Source: Streptomyces olindensis
GTDB lineage: Bacteria; Actinomycetota; Actinomycetes; Streptomycetales; Streptomycetaceae
Assembly (NCBI GenBank): GCA_000696115.1
Contig: JJOH01000020.1
Location: forward strand, 1-64,000
Direction of reading: 5' to 3'
Length of the DNA: 64,000 nt
A program made the position numbers and the translations under genes. Under the pieces are notes generated by a model, which did no database searches, was not told where the DNA came from, and saw only the letters and a list, made by a program, of their open reading frames with translations. Shown piece by piece: positions 8,557 through 16,855 of this stretch (position 1 is its first letter; the number at the start of each line of letters is the position of its first letter).

Positions 8557-8912
8557 CGTTGCAGCGGGGCAGCGTGCTCGGCTGGAGCATCGGCTTCTTC
8601 CTGGCCGGGGTCGTCTACGGCGGCATGACCCGGCGGCCAGGCGGGCCTGACGGACGCGTTCCTGCGTCCATGATCGGCATGCTCGGCCTGGTCGCGTCGC
8701 TGTACATCGTGGCGTCCGTGCTGCGGCTGCACGGCGAGCAGACCTCGGGCCGGGCGGAGCCGGTCCTCGCCAACGCCGTCGGGCGGCTGCGGTGGGCCGC
8801 CGGGCATCTGGCGGTCGCCTTCGGCGGCTCCGCGCTCCTCATGCTGCTGGTGCTTGCCGAGCACTCTGTGAGCAACCGGACGGATCACGTACATGATCAT
8901 CCGAGCGGGTGA
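8557..8912 (+). pseudogene. Remnant of an ABC-2 permease (polyketide-antibiotic exporter type)
   Basis: A middle fragment of a multi-spanning permease is readable: SVLGWSIGFFLAGVVYGGMT, then SMIGMLGLVASLYIVASVLR, then LRWAAGHLAVAFGGSALLML. It begins abruptly at the junction with the regulator remnant and ends abruptly about 8850. Between the first two blocks the bases encode GGQAGLTDAFL only in another frame: an internal deletion and a one-base loss near 8665 cancel each other. The ATPase partner and both permease ends are gone, so it is non-functional. Confidence 0.75.
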
Positions 8913-10121
8913 TCAGCCCACCTCCACGCTGAGCCCCTCCAACCCCCTGATCACGAAGTTCGGCTTCCGCTCCGGCTCGGCGGCCAGGCGCAGGGTCGGT
9001 GCCTTCTCCAGCAACGCCTCCATCGACGCCGCCAGTTCGATACGGGCCAGGGGTGCGCCGATGCAGTAGTGGATGCCGGCGCTGAAGGAGATGTGGGGAT
9101 TGTCGGCGCGGGTCAGGTCCAGCGCGGAGGGGTCCGCGAACACCGTCGGGTCGTGGTTGGCGGAGCCGAAGAGCATGGCGATCTCCGCGCCGCGCGGGAT
9201 CGTCGTGCCGGCGATCTCGATCTCGTCCAGGACCCAGCGCTCGAAGAGCTGCAGCGGAGTGTCGTAGCGCATCAGCTCCTCGATCGCGGAGGGGATCAGG
9301 GAGTGGTCGGCGCGCAGCAGCTCCAGCTGGGACGGGTTGCGGAACAGGGCGTACCAGCCGTTGACCGTGGCGTTCACCGTCGCCTCGTGGCCGGCGTTCA
9401 GCAGCAGGACGCAGGTGGAGATCATCTCCTGCTCGGTGAGGCGGTCGCCCTCGTCGTGGGCGGCGATCAGGCCCGAGACGAGGTCCTCGCCCGGCTCCTT
9501 GCGACGGGCCGCGATCAGCTCGCGCAGGTAGTCGGAGAACTCGACCGACGCCCGGACCGCCTTCGCCGCCGTCTCCTCGGACGGGTTCAGCTCGTACATC
9601 CCGCAGATGTCCGCCGACCACGGGCGCAGCGGGGCCCGGTCGGACTCCGGGATGCCGAGCATCTCGGCGATCACCGCGACGGGCAGGGGCTCCGCCACGT
9701 CCTTCAGCAGGTCGCCGCCGCCCGCCTCGACCAGGGCCGCGGCCAGCTCGTCCGCCAGGCCCCGCACGTACGGCTTCAGCCGCTCCACCGTGCGCGGTGT
9801 GAACGCCTTCGACACCAGGCGGCGGATCCGGGTGTGGTCCGGCGGCTCCAGGTCGAGCATCCCGTGGTCGTTGAGCGTGTGGAACGGCTCGTGCTCCGGC
9901 GGGGGCGCGCTACGGCCGAACTCCTCGTGCGTGAAGCGGTGCTGGTACGTCCGGCCCAGACGCCGGTCGCGCAGCAGCGCCGAGACGTCCGCGTGGTGCG
10001 GGACGAGCCACTGGTTCGTGGGCTCGAACCAGTGCACGCGGCCCCGGGCACGCAGCTCGGCGTAGGCAGGGTACGGGTCGGCGAGGAACGCCGGGTCCCA
10101 CGGGTCGAATACGGCAGCCAT
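8913..10121 (-). CDS. Cytochrome P450 (CYP107-like)
   Basis: 402 residues, a typical soluble bacterial class I P450. The I-helix LLLNAGHEAT (about residue 240) supplies the oxygen-activating Thr, EELMR (about 280) is the K-helix ExxR, and the haem loop FSAGIHYCIGAPLAR (about 350) carries the axial cysteine with Ser in place of the usual first Gly. No ferredoxin gene is adjacent, so electron partners must come from elsewhere. The substrate is unknown. The start at 10121 has no clear ribosome site. It lies next to the scar of a deleted regulator/ABC exporter and downstream of a two-component operon. Confidence 0.94.
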   Translation of the reverse strand: MAAVFDPWDPAFLADPYPAYAELRARGRVHWFEPTNQWLVPHHADVSALLRDRRLGRTYQHRFTHEEFGRSAPPPEHEPFHTLNDHGMLDLEPPDHTRIRRLVSKAFTPRTVERLKPYVRGLADELAAALVEAGGGDLLKDVAEPLPVAVIAEMLGIPESDRAPLRPWSADICGMYELNPSEETAAKAVRASVEFSDYLRELIAARRKEPGEDLVSGLIAAHDEGDRLTEQEMISTCVLLLNAGHEATVNATVNGWYALFRNPSQLELLRADHSLIPSAIEELMRYDTPLQLFERWVLDEIEIAGTTIPRGAEIAMLFGSANHDPTVFADPSALDLTRADNPHISFSAGIHYCIGAPLARIELAASMEALLEKAPTLRLAAEPERKPNFVIRGLEGLSVEVG

Positions 10122-10212
10122 GCCGGGACGCTAGCCCCACATCCCCCTCACTGACCAGGGGCGTTCCTTCACATGGTCGACTCGGCCCGGCGAAACGAAG
10201 ATCGTTGAGCTG

Positions 10213-10257
10213 GGGCTGGTGCCGCCCGGCCCCCGGCTAGCCGGGGGTCACCAGCCG
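10213..10257 (-). terminator. Hairpin at the 3' end of the first two-component operon
   Basis: A perfect palindrome CCCCCGGCTAGCCGGGGG (10230-10247) is nested inside GGGCTGGTG/CACCAGCC arms. It spans the response-regulator stop codon and could terminate the operon. Confidence 0.5.
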
Positions 10258-10902
10258 CGCCTCGTAGGCGAACACCGCCGCCTGCGTGCGGTCCCTGAGG
10301 CCCAGCTTCACCAGGATCCGGCTGACGTGCGTCTTGATCGTCGACTCGGCGACCACCAGCCGCTCGGCGATCTCCGCGTTCGACAGGCCCTGCGCGATGA
10401 GGACCAGCACCTCCGTCTCCCGCTCGGTGAGATCGCCATAGGCCGCCTGCGCGGAGGGCATCAGGCTCGGCTTGTCGGAGAGCTTGGAGAACTCGGTGAT
10501 CAGGCGTCTGGTCACCGAGGGTGCCAGCAGCGCCTCCCCGGACGCCACGACCCGCACCCCGTCCGCGAGCTGGCGGGCCGAGGCGTCCTTGAGGAGGAAC
10601 CCGGAGGCTCCCGCGCGCAGCGCCTGGTACACGTACTCGTCGAGGTCGAACGTGGTCAGCACCAGCACCCTCGCCGCGCCGTCGGCGGCGACGATCTCGC
10701 GGGTCGCCTCGATGCCGTTCAGCTCGGGCATGCGGATGTCCATGAGCACGACGTCCGGGGCGAACTCGCGGACCTTGGCGACGGCCTCCCGGCCGTTCAC
10801 CGCCTCGCCGACGACCTCGATGTCCGGCATCGCGTTCAGCAGGACCGAGAAGCCCTCTCGCACCATCATCTGGTCGTCCGCGATCAGGACCCGGATCGTC
10901 AT
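10237..10902 (-). CDS. NarL/FixJ-type response regulator (system 1)
   Basis: 221 residues. The receiver domain (about 1-120) has the acidic pocket in LIADDQ, the phosphoacceptor Asp in DVVLMDIRMPELNG (about 54) and the Lys in LLKDAS. The LuxR-type HTH (about 150-215) contains LTERETEVLVLIAQGLSNAEIAERL. The gene overlaps its histidine kinase by four bases (ATGA 10899-10902). A 60-bp stretch at its 3' end is 59/60 identical to the paralogous regulator at 12365-13048, suggesting recent duplication or gene conversion. Target genes unknown. Confidence 0.95.
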   Translation of the reverse strand: MTIRVLIADDQMMVREGFSVLLNAMPDIEVVGEAVNGREAVAKVREFAPDVVLMDIRMPELNGIEATREIVAADGAARVLVLTTFDLDEYVYQALRAGASGFLLKDASARQLADGVRVVASGEALLAPSVTRRLITEFSKLSDKPSLMPSAQAAYGDLTERETEVLVLIAQGLSNAEIAERLVVAESTIKTHVSRILVKLGLRDRTQAAVFAYEARLVTPG

Positions 10903-12239
10903 GCGTCATCCTCGTCCGGCAGGGCGACCGGCAGGAACACCGTCACCTCGTAGCCTCCGTCGTCCGTGCGGCCCGCCGTCATCTCGCCGTTGAGCATCGA
11001 CACGCGCTCCCGCATGCCGGTGATGCCGTGCCCGGCGCCGGGCGAGGGCTTGATCAGGCTCGGGTTCGGCGGCGGGCCGTTGACTATGCGCAGGCCCAGA
11101 CCGCCGAGAACGTACCCGATCTCCACCCGGGCGGTCGCGCCCGGGGCGTGCCGCAGGCTGTTGCTCAGCGCCTCCTGCACGATCCGGTACGCCGACAGCT
11201 CCACGCCCTGCGGCAGCTCCCGCACCGCCCCGGTCACCGCCTTCTCCACGCTCAGCCCGGCCTCCCGCACGTTGGCCAGCAGCGCGTCCAGGTCGGCGAG
11301 GGTGGGCTGCGGGGCGTCCGGGGCCTCGTAGTCCTCGGCGCGGACCACGCCCAGGACGCGGCGCAGCTCGGTCAGCGCCGCCACCGCGTTCTCCCGGATC
11401 GTGGCGAAGGCCTTCTCCAGCTCCGGCGGCGGGTTCTCCACCCGGTAGGGCGCGGCCTCCGCCTGGATGGCGACGACCGACATGTGGTGGGCGACCACGT
11501 CGTGCAGCTCGCGGGCGATCGTGGTGCGCTCCTCCAGCAGGGTGCGCCGGGACCGCTCGTGGGCGGTGACCGTCTGCTGGGCGGTGACCTCCTGGACCGC
11601 TTCCCGGCGGATGTGCCAGACGGTGACGCAGAGCAGGATCATGGCCGAGAGGACCAGCATGGGGCCGGAGTTGGTGCCGTAGAGGTAGGTCGGGCCGATA
11701 CCGCTGTCCGCAGCGAGCGCGTACAGCGCCGTGAGCACCCACATCCACCCGGCCGTGCGCGGCCTGGTGCGCATGGCCACGACCGTCAGCACGGTCAGGT
11801 GGCAGGCGAAACTGCCGGCCGCCCACGGCCACTCGCCCCAGTTGCTGCCGAGCATGGCGGCCAGCGGGGTGGACACCATGGACGCCCAGAACGCCGCGAC
11901 CGGCCGGATCATGGTCAGCAGGACCGGGATCACCGTCAACGGAACGATCAGGAGCACCGCGTCGTCGGCGTCGACACCGGAGATGAGCAGGGTGATCAGG
12001 GCCGCCACGGCTATCAGGGCGTGCGGCGTCCAGGTCGCGTACTCCCGCAGCCGGGCGGGCAGCCGCCGGATGATCCGCCCGTCCACGCTCCGGCGCGGCA
12101 GCGGCCGGTAGGCGAACGCGTCGTGGAAGAGGTCCTGCCGCAGCCCGCGCAGGGAATCCACGGCCACCCGGTACTCCGGGCTGCGCGGCTTCATCCCGTC
12201 CCCCGGCGGCGTGGTCTGGATGTGAGTCGTCTCGGTCAC
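10899..12239 (-). CDS. Sensor histidine kinase (HisKA_3 type, system 1)
   Basis: 446 residues (GTG start), or 431 from the ATG at 12194, which has a better GGGGGAC ribosome site. The N-terminal cytoplasmic stretch is followed by about four to six hydrophobic helices (residues 70-200). The dimerisation helix holds ARELHDVVAHHMSVVAIQAE with the phosphoacceptor His, and a HATPase domain ends the protein (GHGITGMRERV). It pairs with the downstream response regulator by overlapping stop/start codons. The signal is unknown; little extracytoplasmic sequence is visible, so membrane-state sensing is likely (inference). Confidence 0.93.
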   Translation of the reverse strand: MTETTHIQTTPPGDGMKPRSPEYRVAVDSLRGLRQDLFHDAFAYRPLPRRSVDGRIIRRLPARLREYATWTPHALIAVAALITLLISGVDADDAVLLIVPLTVIPVLLTMIRPVAAFWASMVSTPLAAMLGSNWGEWPWAAGSFACHLTVLTVVAMRTRPRTAGWMWVLTALYALAADSGIGPTYLYGTNSGPMLVLSAMILLCVTVWHIRREAVQEVTAQQTVTAHERSRRTLLEERTTIARELHDVVAHHMSVVAIQAEAAPYRVENPPPELEKAFATIRENAVAALTELRRVLGVVRAEDYEAPDAPQPTLADLDALLANVREAGLSVEKAVTGAVRELPQGVELSAYRIVQEALSNSLRHAPGATARVEIGYVLGGLGLRIVNGPPPNPSLIKPSPGAGHGITGMRERVSMLNGEMTAGRTDDGGYEVTVFLPVALPDEDDA

Positions 12240-12282
12240 GTACAGAACGGTAGGCGTACCCCCGGGTCGCGGTCGTCCCCAG

Positions 12283-12321
12283 TGAGAGGGGTTCCCCGGC
12301 GTCCCTCTCAGGTACTACGGG
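12283..12321 (-). promoter_or_regulatory. Inverted repeat and shared 17-bp motif upstream of two-component operon 1
   Basis: TGAGAGGG (12283-12290) and CCCTCTCA (12303-12310) form a perfect inverted repeat with a 12-base spacer. It abuts CTCTCAGGTACTACGGG (12305-12321), which occurs identically at 16738-16754 upstream of the second two-component operon. A common regulator, possibly one of the paralogous response regulators, is inferred. Confidence 0.5.
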
Positions 12322-12364
12322 GTCCAGAGCAGGTCAGCACCCGTCAGTACACCGACAGCACCCA

Positions 12365-13048
12365 TCAGTACCCCGACGGCCGCACCAGTCCCGACTCGTA
12401 GGCGAACACCGCCGCCTGCGTCCGGTCCCTGAGGCCCAGCTTCACCAGGATCCGGCCCACGTGCGTCTTCACCGTCTGCTCCGCCACGAACAGGTGCCGG
12501 GCGATCTCCGCGTTGGACAGGCCCTGCGCGATCAGGGCGAGCACCTCCGTCTCCCGCTCGGTGAGGTCGCCGACGCGCTCCTTCAGCGGGGCGCGGGGTC
12601 TGCCGTCCAGCCGGGAGAACTCGGCGATCAGCTTGCGCGTGATGACCGGGGCGAGCAGGGCGTCCCCCGCCGCCACCACCCGGACTGCCTCGGCGAGCTG
12701 CTCCGACGAGGCGTCCTTCAGCAGGAATCCGGAGGCGCCGGCGCGCAGCGCGTCGTACACGTACTCGTCGAGGTCGAAGGTGGTCAGCACCAGCACCCGG
12801 ATGTCCGGGTGCGCGGCCGTGATGCGCTCGGTGGCCTCGATGCCGCCGACGCCGGGCATGCGGATGTCCATGAGGACGACGTCCGGAGCGGTGGCGGCGG
12901 CCTTGGCGACGGCCTCCTCGCCGTCCCGGGCCTCGCCGACGACCTCTATGTCGGGCTGGGTGCCGAGCAACACGGTGAAGCCCTGCCGGACCATGCCCTG
13001 GTCGTCGACGATGAGGACCCGGATGGGGTCGCCGGTGCCGCTCGTCAT
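12365..13048 (-). CDS. NarL/FixJ-type response regulator (system 2)
   Basis: 227 residues from the ATG at 13048, which overlaps the stop of the upstream kinase (ATGA). The receiver has IVDDQ and the phosphoacceptor in DVVLMDIRMPGVGG; the HTH has LTERETEVLALIAQGLSNAEIARHL. It is highly similar to the system 1 regulator in both halves. The longer open frame to 13186 only extends into the kinase gene. It is last in a four-gene coupled operon (hydrolase, acyltransferase, kinase, regulator). Confidence 0.95.
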   Translation of the reverse strand: MTSGTGDPIRVLIVDDQGMVRQGFTVLLGTQPDIEVVGEARDGEEAVAKAAATAPDVVLMDIRMPGVGGIEATERITAAHPDIRVLVLTTFDLDEYVYDALRAGASGFLLKDASSEQLAEAVRVVAAGDALLAPVITRKLIAEFSRLDGRPRAPLKERVGDLTERETEVLALIAQGLSNAEIARHLFVAEQTVKTHVGRILVKLGLRDRTQAAVFAYESGLVRPSGY

Positions 13049-14454
13049 GGGGTCCTTCCCTCGCGGTCGGTGGTGCGGTCGGTGATGCCGTCGGTGACGC
13101 GGTCGGTGGTCGGGCCGGTGCCCGGGGCGTCGGCGGGCGGGGTGTCCGGCAGGAAGGCCGTGACCTTGAAGCCGTCCCAGTGCCACGGATGGGCCGTCAT
13201 GGTGCCGCCGAGCATCGCCACGCGCTCCCGCATGCCGAGCAGCCCGTGCCCCGCCCCGGTCGACGGCGGCGGGGGCGCGGTCGGGCGGCCGTTGACGATC
13301 TCCACCTCCAGGCCGTCGGGCTCATAGGTGAGCCGGACGGTGATCCGCGCGCCGGGCGCGTGCCGCAGGGCGTTGCTGAGCGCCTCCTGCACGATCCGGT
13401 ACGCCGACAGCTCAACCCCCGGCGGCAGGGGACGCCGCTCGCCGTTGATCTCGGTGAGGACCTCACGGCCGGCGGCCCGGGTGTTCTCCACCAGCGCGTC
13501 GAGCCGGTCGAGGGTGGGCTGCGGGGTGTGCGCGCCGGTCGTGTCGCCCGGGTCGGCGGACTCCCCCGGCTCCGGATGCTCCGAGCGCAGCACGCCCAGC
13601 ACCCGGCGCAGCTCGGTCAGCGCCTCCAGCGCGTTCTGCCGGATGCCGGCGAGGTTCTCCTTCAGCTCGTCCGGCGGGTTCTCGACGAGGTGCGGGGCGA
13701 CCTGCGCCTGGATGGAGATGACCGACATGTGGTGGGCCACCACGTCATGCAGCTCCCGGGCGATGCGGCTGCGCTCCTCCAGCAGGGTGCGCCGGGTGCG
13801 TTCCTCCGCGGTGAGCGTGGTCTGTTCGACGAGTTCCGCGCGGGCCTCGCGGCGGCCGCGCAGGGCGGTGCCGACGATCACCACGACGGTGGACAGGGAG
13901 AGCGCGAGCACACCGGTGGTGTCGTAGCGCTCCGCGCCCCGCAGCCCCTCCAGGGTGTAGGTGAGCAGCGCGGTCACGGCCAGGGCCGCGATCGCCGCCC
14001 GGGTGGGCACCCGCAGCGCGAGCAGCAGCAGCACGAACAGCTCGGCTATGAGGCCGGCCGCGGTCCAGGGCCAGGTGTAGGTATCCGGGTCGAAGCCGAG
14101 CCGGCCGCGCACGGCCACGGCACCCACGACGAAGGCGCCCAGGGACAGCCACCACGCCGGGACCGGCCGCCACAGCCCCAGGACCATGGCACCGCCCTGC
14201 CCGCACGCGACCAGGAAGGCCAGACTGGGGCTCAGGTGGCCGTTGTCGCTCATGTCGCCCGTGCCGCCGACCGTGACGCCGAACGCGGCCAGGCACACCA
14301 GGCCGTGCGGCAGCCAGCGCAGCCAGGTGGAGGGCGGCAGCGGGTCCGGTCTGAGGGTCCACAGGTCCGCGCGCAGGACCCGCAGCCAGCCCATGGCGCG
14401 CGCCCGCAGCACGCGCCCCACCCCCCTGTCCGTCACGCGGCCCAGCCTAGACAT
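13045..14454 (-). CDS. Sensor histidine kinase (HisKA_3 type, system 2)
   Basis: 469 residues. The N-terminal half holds about five to six hydrophobic helices (residues 45-195). The phosphoacceptor region ARELHDVVAHHMSVISIQAQ (about 245) and a C-terminal HATPase (GHGLLGMRERV) follow. Paralogue of the system 1 kinase. Its start lies eight bases inside the end of the acyltransferase gene and its stop overlaps the regulator start, so three genes are translationally coupled. The operon partners suggest a cell-envelope signal (inference). Confidence 0.93.
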   Translation of the reverse strand: MSRLGRVTDRGVGRVLRARAMGWLRVLRADLWTLRPDPLPPSTWLRWLPHGLVCLAAFGVTVGGTGDMSDNGHLSPSLAFLVACGQGGAMVLGLWRPVPAWWLSLGAFVVGAVAVRGRLGFDPDTYTWPWTAAGLIAELFVLLLLALRVPTRAAIAALAVTALLTYTLEGLRGAERYDTTGVLALSLSTVVVIVGTALRGRREARAELVEQTTLTAEERTRRTLLEERSRIARELHDVVAHHMSVISIQAQVAPHLVENPPDELKENLAGIRQNALEALTELRRVLGVLRSEHPEPGESADPGDTTGAHTPQPTLDRLDALVENTRAAGREVLTEINGERRPLPPGVELSAYRIVQEALSNALRHAPGARITVRLTYEPDGLEVEIVNGRPTAPPPPSTGAGHGLLGMRERVAMLGGTMTAHPWHWDGFKVTAFLPDTPPADAPGTGPTTDRVTDGITDRTTDREGRTP

Positions 14455-15655
14455 GCCGCGCCTCCGCCGCCGTCCCCCGGCCGGACGGGCGGTGGGCCCG
14501 CACCACCCGCGATCCCCGGCCCCGGCCGCCGCCCCGCTCGATGGAGCGGAACGCGGCCCAGCACACGGCGAGGGCCAGGGCGAACACCGGCAGCCACAGC
14601 AGCCGGGCCCCGACCCAGCCGAGGCCGTCGGGCCGGGTGTGCAGGCCGGGGAGCCGGCCCGCGAGGAGACCGGTGGCCGTGGTGGCCATCAGGGCCGTCT
14701 GGTGCCAGAGGAACACGGTCATCGCCGAGAGGTTCACGAGCGCCACCGCCGCCCAGGCGACGGCCCCGCGCATCACCCGGCGCAGTCGCTCACGCAGCAG
14801 CAGGGCGAGACCGCACTGGGCCAGGCCGAAGCAGACGACCGCCAGCGTCGGCGGGTCCAGGTTGGACATGCCCTCGCCCGGGACGCCGACCATCGACGCC
14901 GGGTAGCCCGCCCACGCCACCAGCGCCGCCGTCGCCGCCGCCCCGCCGGTGAGCAGCACCCAGCCCGCGCGGCGGCGCTCCAGCTCGCCCCGGGTCCAGG
15001 CCGCGCCGAGCGTGAAGGGCACCAGCCAGCCCGCCGCGACGTTCACCCAGCCCAGCCAGGAGGGACCGCCGAATCCGAAGCGCAGCAGGTCCACGTGGAG
15101 GACGACGGCCAGCGGCCAGAGCGGGTTGAGCCGGGCCAGCAGCGGGGTCGCCGCCGTCAGGGCCGCGAACACCACGAGGAACCACAGCGGGGACAGGGCC
15201 AGTTTCACCAGGGTCCGGACCGTCCCGAACTCGGCGCCCGACAGCAGCAGCGCCGACGCGGCGACCGTCCACAGCCCGAGGACGGCCAGGACCGGCCTGA
15301 ACAGGCGGGTCAGACGGCCCGTCAGCCAGTGGTGGTAGGGAGCGCCCCGGGCGCGGGCCGAGGCGTACCCCCGGGTGGCGACGTGGCCGCCGACCAGGAA
15401 GAACACGGCGAGTGTCTGGAACAGCCAGGAGATGGGCGCCAGCCAGGGCATGTGCTGCAGCGGGCTCGCGGTGCGCAGGGCGCGGCCGTCGGCGACCAGG
15501 GCCGTCACCAGCCAGTGCCCGAGGACGACGCCGAGGACCGCGGCGGCGCGCAGGACGTCGACGGCCCGGTCGCGGTCGGCCGGGGTGGCCGCGCCGATCC
15601 GGTCGGCCTCCCGTCGCAGGGCGCGGGGGACACCGCGCACACCGAGGTCAGTCAT
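14447..15655 (-). CDS. Membrane acyltransferase (acyltransferase-3/OafA type)
   Basis: 402 residues with about ten transmembrane helices. The family signature is present: VDVLRAAAVLGVVLGHW (about residue 32) supplies the early Arg and His, and FFLVGGHVATRGY follows. These enzymes move acyl groups from acyl-CoA to sugars or other envelope molecules at the membrane. The gene overlaps the secreted hydrolase upstream by eight bases and the histidine kinase downstream by eight bases, which ties it to system 2. Acceptor unknown. The C-terminus is Arg/Gly-rich and cytoplasmic. Confidence 0.88.
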   Translation of the reverse strand: MTDLGVRGVPRALRREADRIGAATPADRDRAVDVLRAAAVLGVVLGHWLVTALVADGRALRTASPLQHMPWLAPISWLFQTLAVFFLVGGHVATRGYASARARGAPYHHWLTGRLTRLFRPVLAVLGLWTVAASALLLSGAEFGTVRTLVKLALSPLWFLVVFAALTAATPLLARLNPLWPLAVVLHVDLLRFGFGGPSWLGWVNVAAGWLVPFTLGAAWTRGELERRRAGWVLLTGGAAATAALVAWAGYPASMVGVPGEGMSNLDPPTLAVVCFGLAQCGLALLLRERLRRVMRGAVAWAAVALVNLSAMTVFLWHQTALMATTATGLLAGRLPGLHTRPDGLGWVGARLLWLPVFALALAVCWAAFRSIERGGGRGRGSRVVRAHRPSGRGTAAEARHV

Positions 15656-16631
15656 GGGTCACCGCCTTGGTCTGGCCCAGGACGATCCGCGTCAGGTTGC
15701 TCAGGGACGTCGAACCGGGCTTGAAGTAGTCGCTGTGGCCGCCGTCGCCGGCCGCGAAGACCCGGGCGCCGAAGGCCCGGGAGACGGGGTCGGTGCCGAA
15801 GCCGACCGTGGTGCCGAACAGGCCGGCGCTGACGTGCGGGACGTGCGCCACCCAGTCGTCGGCGCCGCGGGCCGCCCAGACGCGGGCGCGGGTGTGCAGG
15901 GCGGCGGCGGAGTCGGCGCCGGTGCCGGGGCTGCCGACGAGCGCGATGTCGTCGACGGCGAGTCCGGCGGCGGCCCGTCCGCAGACGACCGAGCCGTAGG
16001 AGTGGCACAGCAGCGAGACCCGCGGTCCACCGCCCGCCACGGCCCGCAGGTCGGCCACGAGCGCGCGCAGCCGCGGGGCGGCCTGCTCCGCCCTGCCGGT
16101 CGTCGTGACCGTCGCGCTGACCGTGGCCGGGGTCTCGTAGCCCAGCCAGGCCACGACCGCGGTGCGTGTGCCCGCCGGGGCCTGCCGGACGAGCTGCCCG
16201 TACAGGGCGGAGGCGGCGGCGTGGAACCGCTCGTAGGTGTCGAGGCTCGTGTCGGAGCCGGGGACCAGGACGGCGATGCGGTCGGCCCGGGCGAGGTCGC
16301 CGAGGACTTCGGTCACCCGGCCGGAGCCGCGGCCGTCGAATTGGAGGAGGTGCCGGGCCGGGGCGGCCAGGGAACGGTCCGTCGCGGCCCGGTCCCGGTC
16401 GTCGTGGGCCGCGGCCGTGCGGGCCGCCTCGGCGGCGTTCGCGCGGTTGGCCGCGTACGCCTCGGCGAGCGTCGACGCGCTGAGAGGGGCCAGGGACGCC
16501 GGGGCCGGCGCGGGGATCTCCGGCCGCACGGCCCCGGAGAGAGGGAACACCACCGCGCCTGTGACGAGGGCGGCGAGCACGGCCCGTCGCCACCGCCCGG
16601 CCCGCCGGCGGAGTCCCGATGCGAACCCCAT
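15648..16631 (-). CDS. Secreted alpha/beta hydrolase (DUF1023 type)
   Basis: 327 residues from the ATG at 16631, chosen for GGAGGGGGG upstream. The N-terminus MGFASGLRRRAGRWRR followed by a hydrophobic stretch is a signal peptide or anchor. The DUF1023-type hydrolase core shows the nucleophile in SLLCHSYGSVV, an acidic residue near the SPGTGADSA turn, and the catalytic His in GGHSDYFKPGS near the C-terminus. Secreted esterase or lipase activity is likely; the substrate is unknown. First gene of the four-gene coupled operon ending in two-component system 2. Confidence 0.85.
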   Translation of the reverse strand: MGFASGLRRRAGRWRRAVLAALVTGAVVFPLSGAVRPEIPAPAPASLAPLSASTLAEAYAANRANAAEAARTAAAHDDRDRAATDRSLAAPARHLLQFDGRGSGRVTEVLGDLARADRIAVLVPGSDTSLDTYERFHAAASALYGQLVRQAPAGTRTAVVAWLGYETPATVSATVTTTGRAEQAAPRLRALVADLRAVAGGGPRVSLLCHSYGSVVCGRAAAGLAVDDIALVGSPGTGADSAAALHTRARVWAARGADDWVAHVPHVSAGLFGTTVGFGTDPVSRAFGARVFAAGDGGHSDYFKPGSTSLSNLTRIVLGQTKAVTHD

Positions 16632-16737
16632 GGTCGTCCCCCCTCCACCGCACCCGGCCATCGGGTCCGTGTGGAAGGGAAGTTACGGAGCGGGCCGCCT
16701 CGTCCGCGTCCCACCGCGGAGCTCACCTCGGGACTGG

Positions 16738-16754
16738 CTCTCAGGTACTACGGG
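16738..16754 (-). promoter_or_regulatory. Second copy of the 17-bp motif upstream of the hydrolase/two-component operon
   Basis: CTCTCAGGTACTACGGG, identical to 12305-12321, lies 107 bases upstream of the hydrolase start. The 224-base spacer (16632-16855) holds nothing else I can identify. Confidence 0.5.
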
Positions 16755-16855
16755 TATCACCGGGGAGGGACCCCACGGGGTCGTCGCGACGGCCCCGCGG
16801 TCGCACGGGAACGGCGACTCACCAGGCCCTCCCCGATCTCCACCGCAACGGCGGC

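Noticed and set aside
12281..12321. CTGAGAG/ACCTGAGAG-like bases suggesting a riboswitch leader
   Set aside because: Only a short match. No second conserved block or expected stem set is present, and the motif is better explained as a shared operator upstream of both two-component operons.
8913..16661. P450, acyltransferase and regulators as a secondary-metabolite cluster
   Set aside because: No core biosynthetic enzyme (PKS, NRPS, terpene cyclase, RiPP maturase) is present; the gene order matches the core chromosome.
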